A stretch of 64,000 bases of DNA, taken from assembly GCA_023015935.1 (NCBI GenBank), contig JALKAY010000001.1, forward strand, positions 62,874 to 126,873, read 5' to 3'. The stretch's first letter is position 1; each line of letters opens with the position of its first letter. The notes under the pieces are model-generated. The model was not told the origin of the DNA. It was given only the letters and a program-made list of their open reading frames with translations, and did no database searches. Shown here piece after piece: positions 51,472 through 61,115 of the stretch. The DNA comes from Flavobacteriaceae bacterium F08102 (GTDB lineage Bacteria > Bacteroidota > Bacteroidia > Flavobacteriales > Flavobacteriaceae). The translations under genes and the position numbers were made by a program.

Positions 51472-53287
51472 CAATATTAATATTCTGCAAAGTTTCGTTT
51501 TCAGACAATTTCTGTTCTAGTTCTGTTTGAAATTCTTCCATAACTGGCTTAACTGTACTCTCAGGCAAGTCTGCAATTCTAATGTACATCAACCCATCAA
51601 TCGCATTATTGAATTTTGGATCCACATTAAAGGCAACTAACTTTGCATTTTGCTTTACATATTTTTTCAATAACACAGGCATGCGCAAACTCCCCGGCTC
51701 CAATTCATCAATTATCTTATCAAATTTCATCATATCTGCCTTACTTGAATCAAAAACAAAATCTTTATCCGCATCTTTCAATTTTACTTTGTACTCCATC
51801 TTGGGATGTATGTACTGTGCTAAATATGGATCGTAATAATGGGACTTCATAAATTCAATCATCAAGGATTTTGAAAAATTCGAAAATTGATTTGAGATGC
51901 TCACCCCTCCCATTAAATATTTGTGTTCTGGATAACGCAACGTAATATGAACGATACCTTTCCACAGCAAAAATAAAGGCATGGGTTTTTGTTGATATGA
52001 TTTAATAATAAAGGCGCGCCCCATTTCTATAGTTTGCTCCATCATGGTATACAACTCGGGTTCAATCCTAAATAACGTACTAATATAAAACCCTTTTATC
52101 CCATGTTTTTTATAAATTTCTTTACCAAATCCCATCCGATATGCGCCAACAACTAGTCGTTGTTCATTGTCCCATAAAAACATATGATGGTAATATTGAT
52201 CATAAATATCAAGGTCAATTTCATTATTAGTTCCTTCGCCAATTTCCCTAAACGTGATTTCACGCAATCGACCAATTTCTCTCAACACCATTGGAATTTT
52301 ATCACTTTCAACTAAAAACACCTCGAAATTTTTACTTTCTAACAATCGATAGTCTTGCCTAATTGCATCAATCTCTTTCACTAACTTGTCTGTTGCTACA
52401 GGAGGGATCACCATTTTAGGTGATTTGGGTAATTTCAATGAAGGGGTTTTGATCAGCGGAGAATTTACCTCAAAAGTTTTCGCCAACATATAAGTTTTCT
52501 TTCGAATGAAATTGTGAAAATCATCTATATTTTCGTATTCCAGTTGATCTTTAGTACTAATGGTTTTACCAATACGCACTTTAATTACTCGACTTTTTTG
52601 CGTTAAAAGTTCTGATGGCAATTTAGCCGTTCTAAGCGTATCACTTATCTTTGATAAAAGATAAAATAACCTCGAATTTTTTGCGTGAAAATAAATGGGA
52701 ACAACGGGTACATTTGCTTTGTGAATTAACTTAATAGCAGCATCTTCCCAAGGTTTATCGACAAATATCTTACCATCTTTATACGTAGAAACTTCTCCTG
52801 CTGGAAAAATCCCTAACGAATGTCCGTCTTTCAAATGCTGTAAAGCGTGTTTAATTCCAATTAAACTTGATTTTACATCTTTTCTATCTTCAAAAGGATT
52901 TACGGGTAAAATATAAGGTTTTAACGGTTCAATTCTATGCAATAAAAAATTTGCTACAATCTTATAATCAGGACGTCTTTCTGCTAAAAGCTTCAATAAT
53001 AATATCCCGTCTATTCCACCTAGCGGATGATTTGAAATGCTTATAAAAGCACCATCTTTAGGAATTCGATTCAAATCGGCTTCTGGAATTTCAAATTGAA
53101 TTTTGACCTCTCCTAAAATAGCATTTAAAAAATGTATTTCCTTCTTATCTTTATGCTTGTCATAAATACGATTGAGCTTAGAAATTCTAAGAACTTTTAA
53201 CAAGATCCATCCCAAAAAAGTACCTAAGAAACCGTACTTATCCAAGTGAATAACTTTGGCAATTTCTTTAGCAGATACTAATTCCAT
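51461..53287 (-). CDS. Bifunctional acyltransferase of OlsF type (PlsC domain + GNAT-like N-acyltransferase domain)
   Basis: A 608-aa cytosolic-side membrane enzyme. The N-terminal half has a PlsC domain: SNHPLGGIDG near residues 84-93 (a HX5D variant of the HX4D motif), VPVNPFEDR-like and GIFPAGEVS block III. The C-terminal half (from ~residue 310) matches hemolysin-type GNAT/OlsB N-acyltransferases: LREIGRLREITFREIGEG, LVVGAYRMGFG, SLYTMMEQTIEMGRAFI-like and LWKGIVHI. Fusions of these two domains (OlsF) make ornithine lipids in some Bacteroidota, the OlsB half acylating the amino group and the PlsC half the hydroxyl. It is cotranscribed with gpsA. The start is taken at Met 53287. Confidence 0.85.
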   Translation of the reverse strand: MELVSAKEIAKVIHLDKYGFLGTFLGWILLKVLRISKLNRIYDKHKDKKEIHFLNAILGEVKIQFEIPEADLNRIPKDGAFISISNHPLGGIDGILLLKLLAERRPDYKIVANFLLHRIEPLKPYILPVNPFEDRKDVKSSLIGIKHALQHLKDGHSLGIFPAGEVSTYKDGKIFVDKPWEDAAIKLIHKANVPVVPIYFHAKNSRLFYLLSKISDTLRTAKLPSELLTQKSRVIKVRIGKTISTKDQLEYENIDDFHNFIRKKTYMLAKTFEVNSPLIKTPSLKLPKSPKMVIPPVATDKLVKEIDAIRQDYRLLESKNFEVFLVESDKIPMVLREIGRLREITFREIGEGTNNEIDLDIYDQYYHHMFLWDNEQRLVVGAYRMGFGKEIYKKHGIKGFYISTLFRIEPELYTMMEQTIEMGRAFIIKSYQQKPMPLFLLWKGIVHITLRYPEHKYLMGGVSISNQFSNFSKSLMIEFMKSHYYDPYLAQYIHPKMEYKVKLKDADKDFVFDSSKADMMKFDKIIDELEPGSLRMPVLLKKYVKQNAKLVAFNVDPKFNNAIDGLMYIRIADLPESTVKPVMEEFQTELEQKLSENETLQNINIDEK

Positions 53288-53322
53288 AGTTGATTTTTTG
53301 AAAGCATTCAAAGATAGAAAAT

Positions 53323-54570
53323 TTATTGTACAACCATTTGAACTGTTTCTTGTGTACTTTGCTTAAGTAAGACCGTATTATTTTCTTCAATAAAAGCCAA
53401 AGAATCAGGAGTAAAGTGACGAATCGTCAAGAGGGTAGCTCCAGAAAATACCTTTACTAAAAACTCTTTTTGTAACAAGGGCAATAGGGTGTTAAACTGA
53501 TTGTATTTATCTTCTATACATACCGAAAAACTGATGGCCGAGTTCTGAATTAAATTCACCTTAATTTTATATGCGTGAAAATAATTAAAGATATCACTTA
53601 TGTTTTGCTCCATGATAAATGAAAAGTCTAACGTAGAAATAGACACTAATAATTGATCCTTTTTCACTATAAAACAAGGTAATAGCGGGTCAATTTTCGA
53701 CCCTCTAGTCACCACGGTGCCTTGGTTTGTCGGTTCTATAAACGATTTCACATACAACGGAATTTCTTTTTTCTGAAGGGGCTGAATGGTTTTTGGATGA
53801 ATCACTGAGGCTCCATAAAATGCCAATTCAATGGCTTCTGTATAGGAAATTTGTTTCAGTAACTGTGCATCATTAAAATAACGAGGATCAGCATTAAGCA
53901 CACCCTCAACATCTTTCCATATAGTCAACGACGTTGCGTCTAAACTATAGGCAAATATACCAGCAGAATAATCCGAACCTTCTCGACCAAGTGTGGTTGT
54001 ATACCCTTCTTCATTTCGACCGATAAACCCTTGCGTAATGTAAAGTACATTAGGATCAATATGGCTAACTATTGCCTGATTTGTCAATTTCCAATCGACC
54101 TCAGCACCTCTATACACATTATTTGTTTTGATCAAATCCCGTACATCCAACCAAGTATTCTCGATCCCTTGCTCATTGAGGTAGGCACTTACAATCTTCG
54201 TAGAAAGCAACTCTGCTCTAGAAACGACTTGATCATAGATAAAATCGTAATCTTCTGAATTTTGTGTATTTAAAAAATCATCAAGTTCTGAAAAAATTAC
54301 GTCGACTGCCCTTCTAACTTCATGTTGTTTAGCAAATAAAGAATCTACAATCGATTTATGAAAAGTTTCAATCTCGTCACGTAAGATATTAAACGTGGTT
54401 TCTTTCTGCATATAAGCAGTGACCAAACTCTCAAAAGCATTGGTCATTTTGCCCATTGCAGAAAGTACAATAAGGGTGTGATCATAGCCTACACGATGCA
54501 AAACCTTCGCAACATTTCTTACCCCATCTGCATCCTTTACAGAGGCACCACCAAATTTAAAGATCTCCAC
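53323..54570 (-). CDS. Aspartate kinase (second paralogue)
   Basis: A 415-aa kinase: MEIFKFGGASVKDADGVRNV, LGREGSDYSAGIFAYSLDATSLTIWKDVEGVLNADPR, QISYTEAIELAFYGASVIHPKT, then ACT domains over the last ~110 residues. The KFGGASVK start and shorter C-terminus distinguish it from the lysC product. The start codon is GTG (54568-54570), overlapping the acetyltransferase stop by 14 bases. It may feed a different end product or respond to a different inhibitor than the lysC enzyme (inference). Confidence 0.92.
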   Translation of the reverse strand: MEIFKFGGASVKDADGVRNVAKVLHRVGYDHTLIVLSAMGKMTNAFESLVTAYMQKETTFNILRDEIETFHKSIVDSLFAKQHEVRRAVDVIFSELDDFLNTQNSEDYDFIYDQVVSRAELLSTKIVSAYLNEQGIENTWLDVRDLIKTNNVYRGAEVDWKLTNQAIVSHIDPNVLYITQGFIGRNEEGYTTTLGREGSDYSAGIFAYSLDATSLTIWKDVEGVLNADPRYFNDAQLLKQISYTEAIELAFYGASVIHPKTIQPLQKKEIPLYVKSFIEPTNQGTVVTRGSKIDPLLPCFIVKKDQLLVSISTLDFSFIMEQNISDIFNYFHAYKIKVNLIQNSAISFSVCIEDKYNQFNTLLPLLQKEFLVKVFSGATLLTIRHFTPDSLAFIEENNTVLLKQSTQETVQMVVQ

Positions 54571-55039
54571 CCAAATATGTTTTTATTTCCTTACTTTTCA
54601 TTTGACAAACATTCCAATCAGACAACATGGTAGCTCCTGTACTTTTATAAAAGTTTATAGCTGGGGTATTCCAATCGAGTACCGCCCACTCTACTCTTTC
54701 TACACCTTGCTCCATCGCATTAACCAATACTTTGTCATATAAACTTTTCCCAATTCCCTTGCCGCGAAATTTTTCGGTAACAATTAAATCTTCTAAGTGA
54801 ATTGACGGCCCATCCCAAGTAGAAAACCGACGATAAAATAAAGCCATTCCAACAATTTTCCCTTCAAATTCTGCTACATAAGTCCAAAATGCAGGCGGAT
54901 TTTTAAAGCCTTGTTCTTGTAATAATTCGACGCTAATTTTAACCGCATCTGGTTCATTTTCATAATTTGCCAATTCTTGAACCAACGAATAAACGGATGG
55001 CATGTCTTCAATTTTTCCTGCACGTATTGTATAACTCAT
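54557..55039 (-). CDS. GNAT-family N-acetyltransferase
   Basis: A 160-aa acetyl-CoA-dependent acetyltransferase with the complete GNAT core: N-terminal TIRAGKIEDMPSVYSLVQELANYE, central VAEFEGKIVGMALFYRRFSTWDG, acetyl-CoA loop EKFRGKGIGKSLYDKVL (Q/RxxGxG/A) and C-terminal VEWAVLDWNTPAINFYKSTGA. The overall look is the diamine/small-amine acetyltransferase group (SAT-like), but the substrate is not defined. Cotranscribed with the downstream aspartate kinase. Confidence 0.93.
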   Translation of the reverse strand: MSYTIRAGKIEDMPSVYSLVQELANYENEPDAVKISVELLQEQGFKNPPAFWTYVAEFEGKIVGMALFYRRFSTWDGPSIHLEDLIVTEKFRGKGIGKSLYDKVLVNAMEQGVERVEWAVLDWNTPAINFYKSTGATMLSDWNVCQMKSKEIKTYLGGDL

Positions 55040-55065
55040 TTGTGTCTTTTTATCAGATATTCTCG

Positions 55066-55073
55066 CAAATTTA
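55066..55073 (-). promoter_or_regulatory. -7 promoter box of the GNAT-aspartate kinase operon
   Basis: Minus-strand TAAATTTG, perfect TAnnTTTG, 26 bases before the GNAT start. A plus-strand box-like TATTTG (55078-55083) for fbp lies just beyond, so the two promoters are back to back; that box also contains the TTG wrongly usable as an fbp start. Confidence 0.55.
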
Positions 55074-55107
55074 ACGATATTTGCAGAGAAATCAATTGAA
55101 AATCACT

Positions 55108-56139
55108 ATGCAAAAACACAGTACCCTAGGGGAATTTATTATTGGTCATCAAAAACAATTTAAATATTCATCAGGAGAACTTTCTCGCTTAATAAACTCT
55201 ATTCGATTAGCTGCTAAAGTAGTAAACCACGAAGTAAACAAAGCGGGTTTAGTTGACATACTTGGAGATGCTGGTGACACGAATGTTCAAGGTGAAGATC
55301 AACAAAAATTAGATGTTTACGCAAATGACATTTTCATGGAAACCCTTCGCAACAGACAAATCGTCTGTGGGATTGCCAGTGAAGAGGAAGATGATTTTGT
55401 GACAATTTCTGGTCATGACGGTTCTAATACAAATAAATATGTTGTGCTAATTGACCCACTAGACGGGTCTTCTAATATTGATGTAAATGTATCTGTTGGG
55501 ACAATCTTTTCCATATATCGTAGAGTTACAGAACCTGGAAAACCCGTACAAAAAGAAGATTTTTTACAAGAAGGAAACAAGCAGGTAGCCGCAGGATATA
55601 TCGTTTACGGGACCTCAACTATGTTAGTTTACACAACTGGACATGGAGTAAATGGCTTCACGCTTAACCCAGCCATTGGAACCTTCTACCTTTCACATCC
55701 TAATATGAAATTTCCTGAAGACGGTCCAATTTATTCAATCAATGAAGGAAACTATGTTCATTTTCCGCAAGGCGTAAAAGATTACTTAAAATATTGCCAA
55801 ATGGAAGAGGGTGATCGCCCATATACAGCTCGTTATATTGGATCTTTAGTCTCGGATTTCCATCGAAATATGATTAAAGGGGGTATTTACATTTACCCCA
55901 CCAGTTCAAAATCTCCACAAGGAAAATTGCGCTTATTATATGAGTGCAATCCAATTGCCTTTATTGCTGAACAAGCAGGTGGGTTTGCTTCAGATGGATA
56001 TCAACGAATACTCGATATCAAACCAACAGAATTACACCAGCGGGTTCCTATTTTTTGTGGCAGCAAAAACATGGTCGCAAAAGCTGAAGAATTCATGCGG
56101 AAATACCCCCAAGACGCATATTATGCAAAACAAAAATAG
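55108..56139 (+). CDS. fbp: Class 1 fructose-1,6-bisphosphatase
   Basis: Gluconeogenic phosphatase producing fructose 6-phosphate. The 343-aa protein (ATG 55108, [15 protein letters not shown]) has IASEEEDD metal site, [27 protein letters not shown] (metal and active-site loop), [26 protein letters not shown] and [21 protein letters not shown]. Length and motifs are standard for class 1. Single-gene unit divergent from the GNAT operon. Confidence 0.97.
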   Translation: MQKHSTLGEFIIGHQKQFKYSSGELSRLINSIRLAAKVVNHEVNKAGLVDILGDAGDTNVQGEDQQKLDVYANDIFMETLRNRQIVCGIASEEEDDFVTISGHDGSNTNKYVVLIDPLDGSSNIDVNVSVGTIFSIYRRVTEPGKPVQKEDFLQEGNKQVAAGYIVYGTSTMLVYTTGHGVNGFTLNPAIGTFYLSHPNMKFPEDGPIYSINEGNYVHFPQGVKDYLKYCQMEEGDRPYTARYIGSLVSDFHRNMIKGGIYIYPTSSKSPQGKLRLLYECNPIAFIAEQAGGFASDGYQRILDIKPTELHQRVPIFCGSKNMVAKAEEFMRKYPQDAYYAKQK

Positions 56140-56165
56140 GGTATAAAAACAACTGCGTTTCATAC

Positions 56166-57755
56166 TTACTTCATTATCCTGGTCTTTTGGAAAAACCGAC
56201 GATAGCTCTCAGGAATCGTATTGACGTTTAACAAACACCCTTCTTCGAGATATGGATAAATTTCATCGTATTTTTGTACATTGTACATACCAACGCGTTT
56301 ATTAATATCTCCACGAGACAATTCGTACGGCCCATCTAATCCAGCTGCCGCAACTAATTCTAAGAAACTATGAATCGTTGCTTCGTGATAATTCGCGGCA
56401 CGTTGAGCCTTATCTTCTACTACCAAGCCTCTCATTAGCGACTTGTTTTGTGTTGCTATCCCGACAGGACATGTATTGTTATTACATTGTAAAGCCTGAA
56501 TACATCCGATAGACAACATCATTGCTCTGGCACTATTACAACCATCTGCACCTAAAGCAATGGCACGAGCCATATGAAACCCTGAAATTATTTTCCCAGC
56601 TGCAATCACTTTAATCTCTTTTCTCAATCCAAATCCAACCAAGGTATCATGTACAAAAACCAACCCTTCACGTAGCGGCATTCCCATAGAGTTTGAAAAC
56701 TCAACTGGAGCCGCCCCTGTTCCTCCTTCACCGCCATCAACCGTAATAAAATCAGGTTTAATTCCAGTACAAATCATCGCCTCGCAGAAATCCATAAATT
56801 CCTGCGCTCTACCAATACACAATTTAAAACCAATGGGTTTTCCTCCAGACAATTCTCGAAGCTCTTGGATGAAATACATGAATTCTATCGGATTAGAAAA
56901 TGCAGAATGTGCTGGTGGTGAATGTACCGTAACCCCTGGTTTAATATGTCTAATTTTAGCTATCTCTTCGGTATTTTTTATACTTGGAAGAATACCTCCA
57001 TGACCAGGCTTTGCCCCTTGAGACAACTTAATTTCTATCATTTTTACCTGCTCTTTACTGGCATTTTCTTTAAAAGTTACTGGATTAAAAGTTCCATCTT
57101 CTTTTCGGCATCCAAAGTATCCTGTTCCAATTTGCCAAATAATATCCGCACCATATTTGAGATGATATGGACTCAAACCTCCCTCACCTGTATTTTGGGC
57201 AAAATTCCCAATTTTGGCCCCCTTATTCAATGCGAGAACAGCATTACTACTCAACGACCCAAAACTCATGGCTGAAATATTGAGTAAACTTGATGAATAG
57301 GGCTGCTTACAATCTTTACCCCCAATAGTAAATCGAGGAAATTCACCGATCTCTTGCGGATTATGTCGCGCGTACATCGAGTGCTCCATCCACTCATACC
57401 CCGAATGATATAAGTCCATTTGTGTTCCAAAGGGCTCAGTATCATTTACCTTTTTTGCACGTTTATACACCAGCGATCTCAAGATTCTATTTAACGGTCT
57501 GCCTTGTGTGTCGGTTTCCACGAAATACTGCATAATCTCTGGCCGAATAGACTCCAATACATAACGCATTCTACCGATCAATGGAAAATTCCTTCGAATG
57601 GTGTGTTTTTTTTGGAAAATATCAAACAGTCCTAAAATAAAAAAGGGCCCAATAATTAAAAAAGCCCAATAAAATCCGGGCCAAAATTGAGCTAAAACAC
57701 CAAAGAAAAGAATTAAAACAAAGGAGGTAATTAAAAATATTTCGCGTGCTTTCAT
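56166..57755 (-). CDS. FMN-binding glutamate synthase family protein
   Basis: A 529-aa protein with two N-terminal TM segments (EIFLITSFVLILFFGVLAQF, WAFLIIGPFFILGLFDIF) before a GltS-like FMN-binding TIM barrel: MSFGSLSSNAVLALNKGA, NTGEGGLSPYH, KLSQGAKPGHGGILP, DFITVDGGEGGTGAAP, ADGCNSARAMMLSIGCIQALQCNNNTCPVGIATQ. The cysteines in the last block match the Fe-S ligands of the glutamate synthase central domain. No glutaminase domain is present, so it is not a classical GOGAT; the membrane anchor is family-typical. Substrate unknown. Confidence 0.92.
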   Translation of the reverse strand: MKAREIFLITSFVLILFFGVLAQFWPGFYWAFLIIGPFFILGLFDIFQKKHTIRRNFPLIGRMRYVLESIRPEIMQYFVETDTQGRPLNRILRSLVYKRAKKVNDTEPFGTQMDLYHSGYEWMEHSMYARHNPQEIGEFPRFTIGGKDCKQPYSSSLLNISAMSFGSLSSNAVLALNKGAKIGNFAQNTGEGGLSPYHLKYGADIIWQIGTGYFGCRKEDGTFNPVTFKENASKEQVKMIEIKLSQGAKPGHGGILPSIKNTEEIAKIRHIKPGVTVHSPPAHSAFSNPIEFMYFIQELRELSGGKPIGFKLCIGRAQEFMDFCEAMICTGIKPDFITVDGGEGGTGAAPVEFSNSMGMPLREGLVFVHDTLVGFGLRKEIKVIAAGKIISGFHMARAIALGADGCNSARAMMLSIGCIQALQCNNNTCPVGIATQNKSLMRGLVVEDKAQRAANYHEATIHSFLELVAAAGLDGPYELSRGDINKRVGMYNVQKYDEIYPYLEEGCLLNVNTIPESYRRFFQKTRIMK

Positions 57756-57884
57756 TACATGAATAATTAGGCGACAAAAATACTAAAATTTAGCGGTAAC
57801 CATAAAAATATAAACATTAGTTCCTACGGTAAATAATCTTACATATTTTGCCCATTTTGAATAAGAATAATCGCGATTAATGCT

Positions 57885-57892
57885 TATTTTTG
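57885..57892 (+). promoter_or_regulatory. -7 promoter box of the aminotransferase operon
   Basis: TATTTTTG, perfect TAnnTTTG, 17 bases before the ATG at 57910. Confidence 0.6.
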
Positions 57893-57909
57893 GGACTTAA
57901 TTTTTCACT

Positions 57910-59094
57910 ATGCAAAAACTATCAGACAGAATAAACAGCCTACCTGTATCGCAAACCTTAGCGATGGCAGCTAAAGCACGAGAGTTAAAATCCCAAGGCA
58001 AAGACATTATTAGCCTTAGTTTAGGAGAACCCGATTTCAACACACCAGATTTTATCAAAGAAGCAGCAAAACAAGCCATTGATGACAATTTCAATTCGTA
58101 TTCCCCAGTAGACGGTTACCTCGATCTTAAGGAGGCAATTTGTGAGAAATTCAAACGCGACAATGGACTTATATACCAACCAAACCAAATCGTTGTATCA
58201 ACTGGAGCCAAACAATCTATTGCAAATGTTGCGATGGTTTTGCTTAATCCCGGAGATGAAGTACTGCTACCAGCACCATACTGGGTAAGTTACTCTGCTA
58301 TAACCACATTGGCAGAAGCTAATTTTGTAGAAATTCCATCAACGATAGATACTGATTTTAAAATCACACCCGCTCAGCTCGAAGCTGCGATTACTCCTAG
58401 AACCAAAATGGTCTTTTTTAATTCCCCTAATAACCCTAGCGGTAGCGTTTATTCAGAATCAGAATACAGAGCACTGGCAGAAGTATTAGAAAAATACCCT
58501 GACATTTATATACTCTCAGATGAAATTTATGAGCATATTAATTACGGAGAACCTGTATTTAGTTTTGCTTCTATAGAAAGTATGTATGATAGAACCATTA
58601 CTGTAAATGGCGTCGCAAAAGCATTCGCTATGACGGGATGGAGAATAGGCTATATTGGAGCACCTGCTTGGATCGCCAAAGCATGTACCAAAATGCAAGG
58701 TCAAATCACTTCTGGAGCAAATTGTATTGCTCAACGTGCAACCATTAGCGCCGTGTCAGCCCCAGTTTCAAAAATAAAATACATGGTTGATGAATTTAAA
58801 TCCAGAAGAAATATGGTCATTGAGCTTATTAAAGAAATTCCTGGACTAAAAATTAATGAACCACAAGGTGCATTTTACGCATTCCCTGATGTTTCTTCTT
58901 ATTTTGGAAAAACCATCGATGGCTATGCAATTAACAATGCATCCGATTTTTCTTTATTTCTTTTAGAAAAGGCAAATGTGGCCACAGTCACAGGAGAAGC
59001 TTTTGGTGCTCCACAAAATATCAGAATATCATACGCTGCATCAACAACAGAATTAAAAGAAGCTTTTAAACGTATAAAATCTGTTTTAGTCTAA
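57910..59094 (+). CDS. PLP-dependent class I aminotransferase (aspartate-type)
   Basis: A 394-aa fold-type I aminotransferase transferring amino groups between aspartate (or other acidic/aromatic amino acids) and 2-oxo acids. Visible are ISLSLGEPDFNTPDFIKEA, YSPVDGYLDLKEAI, FNSPNNPSGSVYS, LSDEIYEHINYG, and the PLP-Lys segment GVAKAFAMTGWRIGYIGAP, with the C-terminal IRISYAASTTELKEA Arg. It matches the aspartate aminotransferase Ib subgroup. It is followed by a one-base-overlapping thioesterase and a nuclease gene, forming a three-gene unit. Confidence 0.94.
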   Translation: MQKLSDRINSLPVSQTLAMAAKARELKSQGKDIISLSLGEPDFNTPDFIKEAAKQAIDDNFNSYSPVDGYLDLKEAICEKFKRDNGLIYQPNQIVVSTGAKQSIANVAMVLLNPGDEVLLPAPYWVSYSAITTLAEANFVEIPSTIDTDFKITPAQLEAAITPRTKMVFFNSPNNPSGSVYSESEYRALAEVLEKYPDIYILSDEIYEHINYGEPVFSFASIESMYDRTITVNGVAKAFAMTGWRIGYIGAPAWIAKACTKMQGQITSGANCIAQRATISAVSAPVSKIKYMVDEFKSRRNMVIELIKEIPGLKINEPQGAFYAFPDVSSYFGKTIDGYAINNASDFSLFLLEKANVATVTGEAFGAPQNIRISYAASTTELKEAFKRIKSVLV

Positions 59095-59543
59095 TGGTTT
59101 TCGAAAAAAGATTCACCACCAAATGGGCTGATTTTGATGCGAATCGTCATATGCGACATACCGCCTATAACGATTATGCAGCAGAATGCAGAGTCCGATA
59201 TTTTAAAGAATCCAACCTCGACGTTTTAAATTTTGAAAAACTCCATTTTGGCCCCATTCTTTTTAAAGAAGAAACCACCTTTTTTAGAGAAGTAGGCTTG
59301 TCACAAGACCTTATTGTCAATGTCAAATTACAGGCCATATCACCAAAAGGTGAACGATTTAAAATGGTACATCAAATTTTTAGAGAAGATGGAGTTCTGG
59401 CTGCCGAAGTTAAAATTTATGCAGCTTGGCTCAATTTAGAAACACGTAAATTGATGACTCCGCCTCAAGTGGCCTTTGACTCATTAAATGCCCTCGAGCG
59501 AACAGATGACTTTGAAGAAATTCAACTTAAGAAAACCCCATAA
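59094..59543 (+). CDS. Hot-dog-fold acyl-CoA thioesterase (4HBT type)
   Basis: A 149-aa single hot-dog domain. KRFTTKWADFDANRHMRHTAYNDYAAECRVRYF carries the conserved Asp of 4HBT/YbgC thioesterases (residues ~5-37); GPILFKEETTFFREVGLSQDLIV and FKMVHQIFREDGVLAAEVKIYAAWL form the sheet. Likely hydrolyses an acyl-CoA, substrate unknown. The ATG overlaps the aminotransferase stop (TAATG). Confidence 0.92.
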   Translation: MVFEKRFTTKWADFDANRHMRHTAYNDYAAECRVRYFKESNLDVLNFEKLHFGPILFKEETTFFREVGLSQDLIVNVKLQAISPKGERFKMVHQIFREDGVLAAEVKIYAAWLNLETRKLMTPPQVAFDSLNALERTDDFEEIQLKKTP

Positions 59544-60329
59544 GTGTTGAGAAAAAAAGCGAGCATTGGAGTTATTTTCGTACTCGTTGCTAGCGTAATT
59601 TACGCCTTTATATCCGTTCCGACTTCTGAAAAGTCGGACGGTTATTGGGCTGTAGAAAACTTTGATTTTTATCCTCAGTCTTCAGGACTTCGTGTGCAAC
59701 ACGAATATTATCAACTCTCCTATCGCGAAGAGTATGAACAAGCTGAATGGGTCGCGTATCATTTAACAGCAGATCAACTAACTTCAAATCGTCGTAAACG
59801 CCCCTATTTTAAACTTGATCCAAAGGTAAAAACGAAATCAGCACACTACAAAAATTTCAAAAACTCAGGCTATAACAAAGGTCATTTATGCCCTGCTGCA
59901 GATCGAAAATTTTCCGAAAAAGCCTATAATGAAACCTTTTACACCAGCAATGTAAGTCCACAAAAAAATAAATTTAATGCCGGAATATGGAACCGATTAG
60001 AACAAAAAGTAAGGTATTGGGTACAGCGGGATAAATCGCTCTTCGTAGTCACTGGGGGCGTATTAACTAATGGATTGCCAACCATCGGATCCGAAGAAGT
60101 AGCGGTACCAAAGTATTTTTATAAGGTATTACTAAGAGAAACCAAAAAAGAGCCATCTGCCATTGCCTTTTTAATCCCACACGAAGCCTCAGACCAACCT
60201 CTATATAAATATGTGGTTAGCATTGACTCTATTGAAACCTTAACTGGAATCGATTTTTTCCCAGCGTTAACGGATGAAATCGAAAATAAACTAGAAGCGT
60301 CATCATCCTATAAAGCGTGGAGCTTCTAG
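59544..60329 (+). CDS. Exported DNA/RNA non-specific endonuclease
   Basis: A 261-aa beta-beta-alpha-Me nuclease. After an N-terminal membrane or signal segment (ASIGVIFVLVASVIYAFISV) comes a ~230-aa catalytic domain with the active-site motif GHLCPAADR (His114; variant of DRGH) and the metal Asn region YTSNVSPQKNKFNAGIWNRLE. It degrades DNA and RNA outside the cytosol, probably for nutrient recovery. The start is GTG 59544, directly after the thioesterase stop; a TTG one codon later is also possible. Last gene of the unit. Confidence 0.92.
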   Translation: MLRKKASIGVIFVLVASVIYAFISVPTSEKSDGYWAVENFDFYPQSSGLRVQHEYYQLSYREEYEQAEWVAYHLTADQLTSNRRKRPYFKLDPKVKTKSAHYKNFKNSGYNKGHLCPAADRKFSEKAYNETFYTSNVSPQKNKFNAGIWNRLEQKVRYWVQRDKSLFVVTGGVLTNGLPTIGSEEVAVPKYFYKVLLRETKKEPSAIAFLIPHEASDQPLYKYVVSIDSIETLTGIDFFPALTDEIENKLEASSSYKAWSF

Positions 60330-60737
60330 CTGTCCGAAATCTTACTACTACTTTTTATCACTTGTAAAACTCGACTCAATTCTTTATTTTGATCCGTAAA
60401 TAACATCAATATTATGAGTGGAAAACTCGTGAGGTAATTTACAAAGAGGAGACTTGTTTTTTTAACAAATAATTTCATTTTTGGGTAGCTTGGATTATAT
60501 TGTTTGGACAATTAGTAACGTAAAATCTCCATAAATTGTTATACAATAGGTACAAAAAAATTAAAATAATTTTCCTTACAGTTCACAACACCTACACAAT
60601 ATACTGAATTTCATGTAATCATCAGTTTCGCCTCAGAATCTATCCTGCCAATAAAACCATTGCTTAACTTCACTATCTTTATCTTTTAAAGTCTTCGACA
60701 TACATCAAAAAAAGAAAGTTTAAAATATTACCATTAT
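60330..60737. other. ~400-bp gap without a supported gene
   Basis: A/T-rich spacer. A minus-strand frame (60326-60478) could give a 50-aa hydrophobic peptide (LLFVNYLTSFPLIILMLFTD), its stop overlapping the nuclease stop, but there is no promoter box, coupling or family to support it. Confidence 0.4.
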
Positions 60738-61115
60738 ATGGACTTACGTGTAAATAAAGAAAATGCCATTTCCTTCTATAAAACTGCTTTTTTGGGAAAT
60801 CCAAGATTAGCCATAGACACCTATGCCAGTACAGAATACATCCAACACAACCCAAGTGTTGCCAATGGCAGACAAGGATTTATTGATTATTTTGAACGTA
60901 TGCAACGCGTATACCCAGAGAAAACAATCACCTTTGTACGCTGCATCGCAGAAGGAGATTTAGTAGCTCTTCACACCCATCAAGTCTGGCCCGATGATGA
61001 TCAATATGTCACCATGGATTTTTTCAAATTTGATCAATATGGAAAGATTTGTGAACATTGGGATTCCATCCAACAAATTCCAAAAACATCAGCAAATCCA
61101 AATACGATGTATTAA
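60738..61115 (+). CDS. NTF2-like (SnoaL) domain protein
   Basis: A 125-aa single-domain cone-shaped fold: DLRVNKENAISFYKTAFLGNPRLAIDTYASTEYIQHNPSVANGRQGFIDYFERM opens it (given here in pieces: residues ~1-55), then VALHTHQVWPDDDQYVTMDFFKFD and EHWDSIQQIP. The YIQHNP and EHWD phrases are hallmarks of the SnoaL-like polyketide-cyclase subgroup often annotated as nuclear transport factor 2 family. Activity unknown; stand-alone gene with long A/T-rich flanks. Confidence 0.9.
   Translation: MDLRVNKENAISFYKTAFLGNPRLAIDTYASTEYIQHNPSVANGRQGFIDYFERMQRVYPEKTITFVRCIAEGDLVALHTHQVWPDDDQYVTMDFFKFDQYGKICEHWDSIQQIPKTSANPNTMY

Noticed and set aside
60326-60511. Minus-strand 61-codon hydrophobic frame
   Set aside because: No promoter box, no coupling to a neighbour, no recognised family; A/T-rich DNA readily gives such frames.
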